Positions 11,651 through 23,150 of a DNA stretch of 64,000 nt are shown here, one piece after another. Numbering within the stretch: the stretch's first letter is position 1; every line of letters begins with the position of its first letter. Where the stretch lies: NCBI RefSeq assembly GCF_021155775.2, contig NC_060238.1:6310001-6374000 (forward strand), given 5' to 3'. The DNA is from Neodiprion pinetum. Lineage: Eukaryota > Arthropoda > Insecta > Hymenoptera > Diprionidae. The notes below the pieces were generated by a model that searched no databases, was not told where the DNA came from, and saw nothing but the letters and a program-made list of their open reading frames with translations. The position numbers and the translations under genes are program-made.

Positions 11651-14600
11651 CTTTGGAATCACTGCTCTCGTTGCGGTGGCGTCGGGCTCGTCAATCTAGG
11701 ATATCAAAGAAAATTTATCAAAGCGACAGAATTTCGTTGGTTGCGTTAGTGACATCTTTCTACATGTACATACACACATGCACACTATGCAAACAAATTC
11801 TCGAACCTTATTTCTTGCCTTATAATGCTGACCCGCCCACATCCAATCAGTCAAATACACATATTATGTACTTAGAACATCCGAATAAAACGAGACTGAT
11901 TGTGAAATTTGTGCCGTAACTTTGCTCGTCGCAAATGAAGCGCGTACACCTCATCCATGGAAGTCGATACCTCTCGCAAGCTTTCATTTTAACACTTGCT
12001 CTGACTTCCTTCCCCCGTGACATTTCAATTTATAAGTTGGAATTACGTAGGCCCGTTTGTAGTCAAACCCAAATTCATTAGTTCATGTAACTTCACTGGC
12101 CTCGTAGATTTGGAACAGCAATTTGCTTGTGGGAACGACGTTTGAGCTTCCCTCCATCTGGCGGAGGATTCCGAAGTTAGACGCTGCAGCTGCACAAAGA
12201 CTTCCATTATTCCTGCGCCGTTGAAAATTTGTGCTATTAAGTTTTTCTCTGCTCATTTGTGAGATAATTTTAGTTCATACCTTCCATGGCACTTTAGAGA
12301 AAGTTTCCAAGTTTTCAAGTTTCTGTCAACACTTTTAAAATCGGATCAGCAGTTTCTTGAATCAGGTATAACAGACTTATAAGCGCTCTCTCTTTATATT
12401 CTCAATGTATCTTCACGAATGACGTATAATAACCGTGTGATAAAAGTACCGATGCTCACGTAAAGTGCTTCGATATATTTGTGTCTCTTCAACTGTACTT
12501 TTGTACAACAATTCTAGTGGCAAATACTCGACCGTAGTAATGGACTGTTCTTTTTTTTTAAGGAAGTTTACAAAACAATCTCATCGTACGTTGAGTATAT
12601 CTTTTACGACTGAATGAATTCGCGGAGAACAATTGTGAACGCCAAGATAGACTCTAACTTTCGTCCCAACTCAGACTGTAAATCATACTAGACCTCCTAG
12701 AATGATGGTAATCATTTAATCATTAACGAGAAAGACCTCCAGTTCATTTCTAAGTTTAAAATATCCAAACGACATGATATCCGGTGATTTGGTATTCAAA
12801 AGTTGAATCAATTATTTGGCCTATTGTGAATGAGGAGAAATAATCGCCACACTAAAAAGTCCGATTCGATTGCACTGACAATGTAGCCTATTGAACGCTT
12901 GGGAATAAAAATAATAATGAATGTAAAGCTCCCCGGATAACTTTGTTCATTGCCCAATATCGAACAAAGACTTTGAAACGCGTAATCATTTCACTTAATA
13001 AAATTATATCCCAGCATAAAAACGTTGGCTTTCTTTGTTATAAGCTTATCGGCATTGTACGAATATCAAAGACCGTAAACTACGTATTTCAGTATCCAAG
13101 AAATAAAAATATGGTAATAATTGCAAGTTGAGTCTGACAACCCGGTGTGAAAATCAACACTCAGTTTATTTTCACATCAAATTACCTATAGTATCAAAAC
13201 GGAATGTATTGAGGTAGTTCATCAAATGAGAAAAAGAGTCGTCAGCCCAGTATCTATAAATTTGTCTTACAGATATCAGATTTCACATTGACATGATCGC
13301 ACTGAGCAAGGAACAATGTCGGAAATAACTAAAGTTCAGCTGAAAGTTTTGAAATTACCTGGCATAAAATGGAGTTTGACTTTTTATAACTGTTGATACA
13401 ACGTTGAGCTTCCATAACCGTACTATTATGGGTGCGTTATAGGTTTTACTGCTTTCCGCGTTGGCTTTTGGTCATTCGGTTTAAAAGTCTGAACCATTAC
13501 GATCAGAAAAGCCATGTACGTAGTAACAACGACTATTTTTCAAGATACGATCAAACTTTTGCAGAACCATGTTACGTACATGTACCTATATCGGAAAGTT
13601 CGTACCAAGTCGACCAACGTCGAGCTCCTCACCTGTTTCCATTTTTCTGTTAATTTTTCAGTAAGCTTCTTACGCCAAAGTAGACGCCTTACATATTTTC
13701 AGATCGTTAATGACAAGCGAATACGAATAGCAACGAGTCATTATGACTATGATGAAAATCAGTTGGAAAACGCACATCGGAAGTTGGAAAAACGAAATAA
13801 GAGGACACGATGAGTTGTGTCTCAAAAGACATCAGGACGAATTTACAGTCACGAATCGACGTCAAATCAGGAAGCTGTCAGCGAACTCGTTCTTCCGACT
13901 CACAATCCAGATATTGAAAAGAGAAGGAGTCCCCCATCCATCGCTTGTTTGTCGAGGGTTCCGTACCCTCTTACTGTCAGAGCTTTGTGGGGCGTCAATG
14001 TCGGTGGAAATGAAGGGTAAATTGGCGTCGCGTGTCAGAGACAGGATCGTGGGGGGCAAAGTAAGCTGTCAAAAGTCGGAAGCAGAAGATACTGCTGGTT
14101 TAATTCGAAGGCCTGGGTAACCCGGCTGGCTGGAATGAGTCCAAGAAAGATCAAAAAGAGCTACATACAGTTTCGACAGCCCTCGAAGTCGTGAGATTTG
14201 GAAACTGCCACCGAGTGCACTTCACGTCGGAACAGATTTCTCTCGCTCCATCTCCGAATCCACTTCAGCCGGGATCGTTTTCTTGGTGGAAAATTTAGGG
14301 GGTCAAAGACCAAAGTGTGACGAACGAACGCCAGATGATTTTGAGCTCGTGAGCTTCGCGAAAACTTAGCTCGCCAAGAAGAAGAGAGTCTACAGTCTGC
14401 GGGATCCTCTGAACTGAATTTTCCGCGAATGGAAAGTTGTGAATTCGGCTATTGTATAACGCATACGTTTATCCTTTGTGTTGTTATAACTGGCTCACGT
14501 CATATCCACACACCTATAATACACTCGCAAAATTGAGTATATAGACTGTGAGCGAGAGGCCGGAAGAAGAGAGTGCGGAATGGGCTCGGTTCCGCAGTAT

Positions 14601-14729
14601 GAATTGCAAATTGGCACAAAGTTGCCCGAGCTTGGAGCTTCCTATTTCTGTTAGCTCCCATGATTTTATTGTTGAACTTTTAAATTAAACGAAAACTCGG
14701 TACAAGAGGATATACAGACGTAGAATACA
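11651..14729. other. No gene recognised
   Basis: AT-rich to 13400, then somewhat richer in G+C from 13700 to 14420. A 125-codon plus frame (13743-14120) is rich in Lys and Arg but has no motif. A GCAAA|GTAAGC string near 14057 resembles a splice donor but has no supporting partner. Confidence 0.35.
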
Positions 14730-14756
14730 CCTTACCTTAACCTTACCTTACCTACT
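14730..14756. repeat. Short (CCTTA)n-like simple repeat
   Basis: Interrupted ACCTTA/ACCTTAACC units, about five. It is not a clean CCTAA telomere motif. Confidence 0.7.
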
Positions 14757-16539
14757 TCAAGAAAGTCTCTTCTTACCAGTTTAGGTACTGCTTTCGGACA
14801 ATGAGTAATATCGTAAAATACGAGGCTCCAATAATTTGATTTGACTGGTTCTTGCAAGGAAAGTAACCCAGATGTACCTCACAAAATTTCTTCATTCTGT
14901 AAAAACCACCCTTCAGTTCGCCATTAACAAAAAAGGATAGATTTCCAGAATATAAAGTACTCCGCGGATACTATCGTCTAATTATGATAAATAATTCCTG
15001 ATTGATTTTATTAAACAATGTTCTCTCCTCATCCAGAAATTCTGAAATTTTTTTTTTTTTTTCAAACGACTATCGGACGTTAACATCAGGGGTGGTTTTT
15101 AGCCTTAAAATGGGCAAACTTTCTCTTTAAAATTAATACGTGTTGATCGTTTCTTGATGTTCTTTAACATATCACAGAATGAAAGAAATCAGTGAGGTAG
15201 GTACACTTTGTATACTTTTGCTTTTGGTGAACGGTTTACTCATGAACAGTCTGCAGGATGCGAAATTTGACATCGGTGGATTAAAATTTGAGATTTCGAA
15301 ACAATATTTATTCTTTTACTTATTTTAATTTTTTTATTTTCCATAGTTACGGTCAGAATCATTGATCAGAAAATAAGCCCGACGTTCATGAACCTCAATA
15401 TCGTGACTAATTAATGCTCGATACGCGGGCTTTGAATTCCGATGAAAAACTGTGGCAGGTCAGTTCAATTAACCGTTCCAAATTTTCGCAGAATATGCGA
15501 AACATTCATGATAATCGTTGCATCGGAATTTGTTGCAGGGCGAATAAGCCAAAAAAATGTTGCAATCAACATCGCTATCATGAATTCCCGACGCTACAGA
15601 GGTTCTAAAAAAAGCGACCATGTCTCGCCTAATCCAGCATCACGCAATATTTGAACGAAATGCAATTTAAAATTAATCTGAAAGGTCGTCAATTCTCATC
15701 TACCAATCGAATATATCCGTGTTACGTAAGTTAAGCAAATCCAAGGTATTGCACTTTCGAGTAAGACATGCTATAAATCTTTTCTCGCTTTGCAGCCGCG
15801 CCGCGAGACGCGCTTTAAAAATGGGAAACGGGCAATGCGGTTGTTCCTGCAATAATCAGAGTTTAGAATACACATAGATTTCAGTACAAGCTATTTTCAT
15901 CAACTCTGCCAAATATTTGAGAATTTTGGCATATTTACATACCTTGTTAACTGAGATTTTATTTAATCTTGAAAACTATTTAAGGTTGCCTCTGATAAAC
16001 ATGAGATGGTATAACTTCTGGAATTAATGAACATATATTTCTCAGTTGACGAAATAAGGTTCGAGTTCTTTGATTCTGTTTTTAATTCAAACCGAGCAAT
16101 CACTCTACTCGATCTGTGTGCGAGAAGAACAAGATTATCCTCGTATAGCCTGATTTATGTTGAAATTAAAATCCGCAAGTTATCCGTATAGTTAGAAAAA
16201 AAAAACCGACATGAATGCTTTTTAATCAATTACCTGAAACAGAACCATGACTAAAATTTCAAAGTTTTTATCTGCAACCATTTCCAACCTATATCTAAAT
16301 ATGAGTATAAAAATGACAAACGATATTGCATTCTCGACTATTTGTCGGAATAATTTGTGTGAGAAAAATATCGAAATTGAAACTGTGAAAAAATTGCACC
16401 TCATGTTTTTGTCGTCGGAATAGCGACGTCATCTTTCATCGTGAACGATGCGACCACGGTTGAAAAAACTTGAGTTAGGAACCCTCTACAAATTTTTATC
16501 GGAGTTGAGAATATCTTCGAAAAGTCGCTTGTTGCCAAG
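14757..16539. other. AT-rich stretch, no gene seen
   Basis: Includes a poly-T run at 15048-15062. Open frames up to 70 codons without motifs. A patch at 15793-15840 (CCGCGCCGCGAGACGCGC) is locally GC-rich. Confidence 0.35.
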
Positions 16540-16698
16540 ATGCGGAATTTGTTCGTTTTTGTTCGGTCTTCGATGCAGGCTGCAAAGGAATTAGGAAACG
16601 CCGTTGTCGATCCGAAGAAGAAGAGGAAAAAAGATAAGAATAAGAGAACCAGATTCGGCACTGACAGATGTGAGCGTATTACGCAGCTGCCTCCGTAA
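16540..16698 (+). CDS. Possible 52-codon frame with a PKKKRK basic motif
   Basis: An ATG at 16540 in a CCAAG context opens a frame of 52 codons to TAA at 16696. Residues 27-41 read VDPKKKRKKDKNKRT, including a PKKKRK string of the classical nuclear-localisation type. Immediately before the stop the DNA reads CTCC|GTAAGG (donor GT at 16695), so this could instead be a first coding exon whose apparent stop is intronic. Without the ATG the frame extends upstream to a TGA near 16472. Against a gene: the basic run is a low-complexity AAG/AAA tract that can arise by chance, and a longer minus-strand frame overlaps. No homologue recognised. Confidence 0.15.
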   Translation: MRNLFVFVRSSMQAAKELGNAVVDPKKKRKKDKNKRTRFGTDRCERITQLPP

Positions 16699-17291
16699 GG
16701 AGATAGGAAACATATAACAGTAGCAGCCGGGGTGGAGGGAAGAAGAGATGGGGGATGAAAGGCGATGAAGCGTTGCTCGTGGATGCGACAGAGAGCCGGA
16801 GAAAGCATCCACGATCTGGAATTAAGGAACGGGAAAACGAGAGGCGTACCCTCCCAGAGAAACCAGGCATCGTATCAAAACTCGAGCCACGTATTCACCA
16901 AATGTTCTGAGGTAATTTTCTTGCGGTTTAGGTTTAAGGAAATATTCCTGAATTTCTTTACTGGGAACCCGCGCGGGGTGTGGAAAGAGCGGGGAAGAGA
17001 AAGAGTGACTGAGTGAGTCGGATAAAGATTCCTGAAAGAGGTAATAGAGGGGCTAAGTGAAGGAGAAAGCATTGAATATTCAAAACACCAACGAAATGCG
17101 TGTATTATGCTTTTTTTTTTATGGCACTCGCACGATTCCAGATGTGAAAAGCAATCGCATTTGCATCGAAATAGAATTCGAGTGTTTGAGGAAACTTTCA
17201 ATTTTTGAGAAACACCAATTGAATACCGAAGAAAATTTATCATTTGATTTATTAAAAAAAAAAAAAGAAAAAAGAAATACAGTCGATAAAG
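16699..17291. other. Purine-rich plus strand, no gene seen
   Basis: The plus strand has long A/G-rich runs (16720-17060), which keep several minus-strand frames open with Ser/Leu/Phe-rich products. No motif. Confidence 0.35.
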
Positions 17292-17368
17292 CGGTAGGTC
17301 TGTATTACCGATATTCTTTCCCCTCAATGGTAGGCAATCCAACATACTGTGGTGTTTTCTCGGAAATT
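17292..17368. repeat. Solo unit of the 18.7-19.0 kb tandem repeat
   Basis: GTAGGTCTGTATTACCGATA through GGTAGGCAATCC to TTTCTCGGAAA matches 18872-18945 with few changes. The minus-strand translation keeps DCLPLR..NIG.TDLP in both places, which may mean descent from a coding sequence or simply recent duplication. Confidence 0.6.
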
Positions 17369-17884
17369 TTGATCGTCGAATACTCTCGTCTTATTTGAAA
17401 TAACACTTGCAATTTTTATAACGTACGAAAAAGTCGAGCAGATTAAAGATGAACTTCTCCATTTTCACCTTCAATCATATGTGGTGGGATGAATTCATCC
17501 TGCAAACTCTTGCCTCAAAAATGTTTTCGAGTAGAAAAAAGTACCATTTCCCTTCACTAGTTTGCCGGATTTTGAAAGTAGCATCTCGGTGACAAAACAA
17601 CACGAATCATGAAACAAGATGGTGCCACGTATGAATTGATGTATGGTTGAACCATAAACATTGCGAGCCATGAAAAGCTCTCACAAAAGGCCGCACACAG
17701 TGTACGCATAAGCTATTTGACTGCAGTACTTTGCGTTATGCACTCGTAACGGATAGAAATTGCCCACTGAAATTTTCCAAGTAACGTCAGTTTATGAGGA
17801 GAATTCAGCCGCGCTTGATGAGCTTAAAATCGCTGAGTTGTAACTGAACTTCATTAAGGAGAAACAAGTGAATTCTGTCTATTC
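17369..17884. other. No feature recognised
   Basis: AT-rich sequence between the solo repeat unit and the relic MITE. Confidence 0.4.
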
Positions 17885-18290
17885 TTGACCTGTTTAACTG
17901 TGATTCATTTTTCAAATTTTATATTTCAAACAAAAATGTGTTTCTGTGTGCAGAATGAAAATGAGGTTTGTAGATGCAATCATAAAATGTAGTATATTAT
18001 TATGTCACTATTAGTGATACGTACCTCTAATATTTTCTTACAACTATTGCGACAATTTGATGTTGGTGCAACAATAAATTGGAGCTACAAGGCCTGCGTT
18101 ATCTGATTTTTTTTTTTTTTTAATGATCAGACAGATGTAAAATTGGTATGGTCAGAAACTGTAGTCTTGAAAATGATAATTATTCGCGCTGAATGGTCAC
18201 TTGTAGCATATCATTTTTTTGCTATTCCAACAGCTTTCGAAATTTTACGAACGAATATCAACGTTTTACAAATACTCGATTTTTTATAAC
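17885..18290 (-). mobile_element. Eroded relic of MITE family B
   Basis: It aligns in order with the minus-orientation copies at 53.6 and 55.6 kb: CTGTTTAACTGTGATTCATT, AGAATGAAAATGAGGTTTGT, TATTTTCTTACAACTATTGC, CAACAATAAATTG, TTTGCTATTCCAACA and TCAACG...TACT. The terminal CACTGAGA ends are not preserved and a poly-T run (18107-18120) has grown inside. It is clearly older than the other four copies. Confidence 0.65.
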
Positions 18291-18724
18291 TATCTCTTCA
18301 TGAGATCGTAAAAAAACATTGTTTTTCCGCAAACCAGCCTTCTCAAACGGACTCATTCCGCTATCGTCGCAGTAACGAGGCTAGAGTTAATCCATGATCA
18401 GGTTGAGTCCAAAAAGAGACCATTTGGGAATAGTGGGAATGCATTCGCCACGTGATTACCATCGTAAAGAATCGAGAACGAACCGATTCAGCCGAACCTA
18501 ATGACCAAAGGCTGGCACAAATCCGGCGGTGAAAAAACATTGGGGAGCCCTTAGGCCAAGGTGTTCCATTCCGGAATAATGCTCGCCTATTTCACGAGGC
18601 GGCTTAGCGCTCAGGTGAATGTCTACGCAAACGTATGGCATTAGAACCAAGTAGCGCAGAGCAGGCTAAAACGGAGGTTTGGAAGGGGCGACAAGTGTGT
18701 GCTTTGTACCATGTGTGACATGAA
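18291..18724. other. No feature recognised
   Basis: Mixed composition, GC-richer from 18340. No open frame of note. Confidence 0.35.
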
Positions 18725-19045
18725 ACAGTGGTGTTTCTCAAACATTCACAGTGCCATGCCATTCATGTGTGCTGGCGAAGCTCGCAGTGCTCAACACTCG
18801 GATCGTTGGACAATGGCAAACAAAACCGTGGCGATAACCGACTGATATAAATGCTTCGAGAGGATAACTCGGGAGGTCTGTTTTACCGATATTTGTTTCC
18901 CTCAGAGGTAGGCAATCCGATATACTGCGGTGCTTTCTCGGAAACACCGTCTGTATGCATTATATGCTGTGCTTAACACCCGGATCGTTGGACGATGACA
19001 AACAAAACCGTGGCAACAACCGACTGAGGTAAACGCTTCAATTAC
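18725..19045. repeat. Tandem repeat, about 175-bp period, 2 copies or slightly less
   Basis: The word GGATCGTTGGAC(A/G)ATG(G/A)CAAACAAAACCGTGGC occurs at about 18798 and 18971 followed by ACCGACTGA and AA(A/T)GCTTC. Between them lies the GGTCTGTTTTACCGATA...TTTCTCGGAAACACC block shared with 17292-17368. A third, partial block (CAGTGGTGTTTCTCAAACA) begins the array near 18726. Minus-strand frames translate the array as repeated VCH(C/R)PTIRVLSTA strings, so the open frames at 18738-18947 and 18902-19159 are repeat, not genes. Confidence 0.7.
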
Positions 19046-20836
19046 TATTTGAGGACCACCTGCGTTATTATTAATGGGAATGCAATGCTGCATCGATCGA
19101 TACATTAACTGGAAGCGAAAGTACGCTGATATTGAGGTACAAAATGGTTTTTTTTTCACTTCGCTCTGCAGCTTGCATGTAACTTGGAATTTTTATATTC
19201 ATAATCTTTCATCTGATCACTTTCTGAGGTAAATTTTACGTCAGGAAAAATTTGGCTGCAGAAAAGGTTGAATACTTGAATCTCTGCATCGTTACTTTAT
19301 AATATTCGGTATTAAAACTGTAACGTGTTTTACAAAAATAAACAATGATTACTCTATTCCGAAATGACTTTTAATGATACGTCTCGTGAAGTATTATCGT
19401 TGTACGATGCGTATTTTTTCATTAGGTAAACAATCGTTCAGTACTGTTACAGTCGTTAAATTAGTGTCGTCAATTCAAAACAGGTTTTTTTTTTTCATAA
19501 TCTAGACAAATTATGGGAGTGAATTTTTACATCCTAATCTCAGACAATCTTGACGGTATTGAATTATCTAGTCTAGGTGTAATTTACAAATCGAACACGA
19601 TATGTAATCATCATTAAAATTCAGGCCAGTTTCATACTTTGGTTCCTTTTTCCGTACTTGATACTTGTGAAAATCAAGGTTGTCGGAATAATTACACGAA
19701 GGTAGAGTGACACACCTGAGATTGGCAGATGATACGTTGCAGTCATCAGTGTCTGGTGCAGACGCGCGGTAAGATAGATTGTATTCGTATGATTGATAGT
19801 TTGGTTCAATTTATGCTTCGTATCCACGAATGACAAACTGTCGAATATCACAAATTGCGCATCTGGTTCAAATCTTCCTCAGAAATGCTGATCGGGTTTA
19901 ATTTCCATTGATTGTTCGTGAAATCAAGTCGACAACCCGACTTGCATTATGTACAGTAAAACTCCGAGGATTTGAATCCAGGAAAATTTGAATTCTTTGT
20001 ATTTGAAAGGTTTCATTTGGTCCAAGTTGAAATGCGTTCACGTGATAGTTTGAATTATAATATCAAAAATACTTGATACTTCCGAATGATGACGATTTAA
20101 ATTATTTCTTCGATTAGCCTGAACTTTGAAACATCGCATTTTTTCTGAGCTTTTCCGAAATTATCAGAATGTTTTAAATTGCGTAATTGTGTTCCAAAAT
20201 GTGCGACAGATTCGAGCCTTTAATTCTTGTAAGCTAATTTATCTGACTATGGGTAGAATTTTGTTGAATTTCAAAACTGCTTTGATCCCCGTTTGTCTTT
20301 GAACTTGATTTTGTTGAACTCTCTCGGTTGCTCGGTGGTTTTGCGTCTACTATATCTAGAACTACGTCAGAGTTCTCTTACATCTTCCCCGTTACGCCTG
20401 GAGGCAAGAGGTATAATATTTAATTTCAAGGAATAAGACGTAGCCATGAAGAATCTTTGTCATGAAAAAGTGGCATTGTCGACAATAAACAGATGTGTAA
20501 ATTGTGTGCCTTGAATTGAACGGGATTAATTTTGAGGAAGTCCTAGATACGATTCGTACTGAATAGTATTGAACGAGAATCGTTCCCTTTAAGAGAATGT
20601 GAAGCTGATTTCAATACAACATATCCTCTCAATTCAATCTGCTATGTGATATTAAGTGGTAAATTATATTCGTCAATTCACTTTCCGAAAAATAATACTT
20701 TCCGTAGTACCAAAGTTGTTCAATTTTGTCCGAAAAAAGCACAGCGACGTTATAAATAAGCGCGAATCATATGACGAAAAATTTAAAACGTATGTTCGTA
20801 TTTCAATAAAAAAATAATGTCTTACAAAGTAGGTAT
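19046..20836. other. AT-rich stretch, no gene seen
   Basis: Short frames only. The word ACAGTAAAACTCCGAGGA near 19951 resembles the start of pogo/Tigger-type elements, but no matching inverted end was found. Confidence 0.35.
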
Positions 20837-20876
20837 CAGACAGTGCGACAGACAGACAGAAAGACAGACAGACAGC
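20837..20876. repeat. (GACA)n microsatellite
   Basis: Interrupted GACA units on the plus strand. Confidence 0.85.
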
Positions 20877-21792
20877 TTTGAATTGCGATCCTGGCAGATA
20901 TTGCCACCTTACCATCCGTTTCACCCTGCAGTCTGACGACTCTCTATTTTATATTATATACTCTCACCAAAGGTGAAATATACAAGAAAATATAATATGT
21001 GTGTGCCGCCACAGTAATTCGCAGTTTCACCAGCTGTTCGCGAACAATGCTTCAGACATGTTTTTTCCTCTTCCCTCTCTCTACTTCTCTATCTCTCTTT
21101 TGCCAATATAAGTAGGCGAAAGGGTGGTTAGGGGTTGAAATGGATGGGCGAAAGAAAGATAAAACTAAAACAGAGAGGTAAATACGAAGTCAGAAATAAA
21201 GAAGAAGAAGTAACATCTACCCCCGCGATTTGAGGGAACCAAGTTTCCTCGTCATGAATTCGTCGTAAAGGTGGCAGCACTGCTCCCTTCCCACCTTCCC
21301 GCGCGTTTTATCCGAAACTCGATTTTATCACAGCTTTTCGTACACCCAGCTGCAGGGTGTCTGTACTGAGACAGAAGTGAGTCATACTTTCGTTGGGAGT
21401 TTTCTCGCTTCATTCGTGCTCCGGTTCCGCAACAGCTTACCGAGAATGACATCCCTTAAACCTATTATACAAGTGTAGAGGGCACTGCCGTTGGAGAGGA
21501 GAGGAGATTCTTTTACGGTTACTTCGCACCCTTTACACGTCTTTACGACTCGTTGTTAAGCAGAGCTGTATAACGGGTATAAGGTTATATACTACAAAAG
21601 TCGGGTCCAGTCATTAAAATTTCAAATGTCCCATATAAACTGCAGGAGAGTGTCTTCGCACCGCCAATCTTGAAATGGTGTTTCTGCAGATGCTGAACAA
21701 AGTTGTTAACGGGGTATTATCCTACATATAATATAACTACTGAGTAAAATGTCACTCATTTCGAGTTTCATCAGCTGGGCCTACACTTATAA
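20877..21792. other. No gene recognised
   Basis: It contains a pyrimidine-rich patch (21067-21100) and purine-rich patches (21155-21210, 21495-21510). A 66-codon minus frame (21252-21452) has no motif. Confidence 0.35.
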
Positions 21793-22124
21793 TATTATGA
21801 ACACGGGGTGAATTCCTAATTACAGAGTGGACCCTCGTCTGCTACAGTTTAATGCGCATGCGCTACAATCCGAGAGCAGTTGTTTGGCAGGGTGACCAAC
21901 CGTCACGAAGGTAACCTCAAAAATTTTGACAATTTTCGATGGTAGTTGTGTTCTACACCGACGGTTGGTAAAATTTTTGAGGTTACGTACATCGCGGCGA
22001 AATGTCTAAATTTATGACGGTTGATCGCCTTTGCAAACAACTACTCTTGGATTCTAGCGAATGCACATTAAACCATAGCAGACGACGGAAAATTCTGTCG
22101 TTAGCAATTCATAGTGTGTGTATA
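21793..22124. mobile_element. Compact fold-back element or long hairpin (family C)
   Basis: The left arm (21793-21930) and right arm (about 21959-22124) are imperfect reverse complements. Matched pairs include TCGTCTGCTACAGTTTAATG / TCGTCTGCTATGGTTTAATG, AGCAGTTGTTTG / AGTAGTTGTTTG, CAACCGTCA / CAACCGTCA and GTAACCTCAAAAATTTT, which is exact in both arms. The right arm has an extra block of roughly 25 bases. The loop is only about 28 bases, so a transcript would form a hairpin of about 330 nt. The left arm holds GCGCATGCGC, an NRF-1-type word, which the right arm has lost. No coding. It is most likely a MITE; a hairpin-siRNA source is the alternative. Confidence 0.78.
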
Positions 22125-22193
22125 GAAATAGGGATCTTTGCAAAAAGGGAGTTCAAGTTTTTGGTTGATTTAAAAAACGTTAATATATATATT

Positions 22194-22295
22194 AGGATGG
22201 TCCGTATTTGGGGATGGAGAAAATTTCCAATGCGACGTTTCGCAGACCTGTTTTAAATCATGAAAAAAGAAAATCTATGTAAAGTTTCAAACAAA
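22194..22295 (+). mobile_element. Truncated arm of fold-back family A
   Basis: AGGATGGTCCGTATTTGGGG starts a block that follows the left arm of 3834-4448 base for base with substitutions: ATTG/AATG, GACG, CAG, CTGTTT-A-ATCA, an A-rich run, then AATCT-TGTA-AGTTT. No second arm is found downstream, so this is a solo end. It lies about 70 bases from the family C element. Confidence 0.6.
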
Positions 22296-23088
22296 GAATA
22301 TCAGAAAACACTGGAAATTGACACAATACCGTATAATAGATTGTGCAGATGAATATGATTTCTCAATTTAAGCTTCTAAAGTCGTATTTTATTTTGAACT
22401 CGCTTGTAACAAACAGGAATAAGCTTAACAATAGTTTGAAATATTTTCCTCGTGTTATGCGACTTGTGGGGTCAAAATTTGTAATTAATTTCTCACGATC
22501 ACTTCTCACGTCAGTGTTTTTTTGTTTTTTTTTTATTTTTTTCAAACGATTTGTAAACGATTTCAATTCCCAATCGATACGTTGCATCATTGCGGAGAAG
22601 TTTCAGGGAAACAATGATCAAAATTTGACATCTCGAATGGATATGTCAACCTGAAGCGGATTTTAAGATTTGACATTTTGCGAATTGGATAATACTCCAT
22701 AATATTTTTGGGTATACCGGAAAAATTCCGAAGCAAATGATGTCCCATTTTTGAGGTAATGAAAATCTTTTCTTTCTGTTAAATAAATTTATTTTCCATA
22801 CGATTTTCCATTACAATTCTTAATGTTGTGTAGTTTCTTTACTTAAGCTTTTATACGACTTAAATATAGCATTCAAGTTACATTATTATTATCGTAAATT
22901 TTTATTTATCTTGCGTAAACCAAGGAATTGTGAAAAAAAAAAATGAAAGAAATAAATTGAACGACAGAAGCTTTTTTACGTGTCGGTACGGATTTGCAGC
23001 TAAATAATACGCTTCCCTTGTGAATTTTATTACGCCAACAGCTTGTTATTCATACAGTAACTACACATAACCGTATACACTGTATCCG

Positions 23089-23090
<2 letters not shown>
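22296..23090. other. AT-rich stretch, no gene seen
   Basis: A 103-codon plus frame (22343-22654) crosses a poly-T tract and has no motif. A 9-10 base A run lies near 22935. Confidence 0.4.
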
Positions 23091-23148
<58 letters not shown>

Positions 23149-23150
23149 GT
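23091..23150. repeat. (GT)n microsatellite
   Basis: About 29 GT units with one GC interruption near 23143, followed by a short TATACACAT/CACGCATATACACACA tail. The Cys-Val frames here are the repeat itself. Confidence 0.95.
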
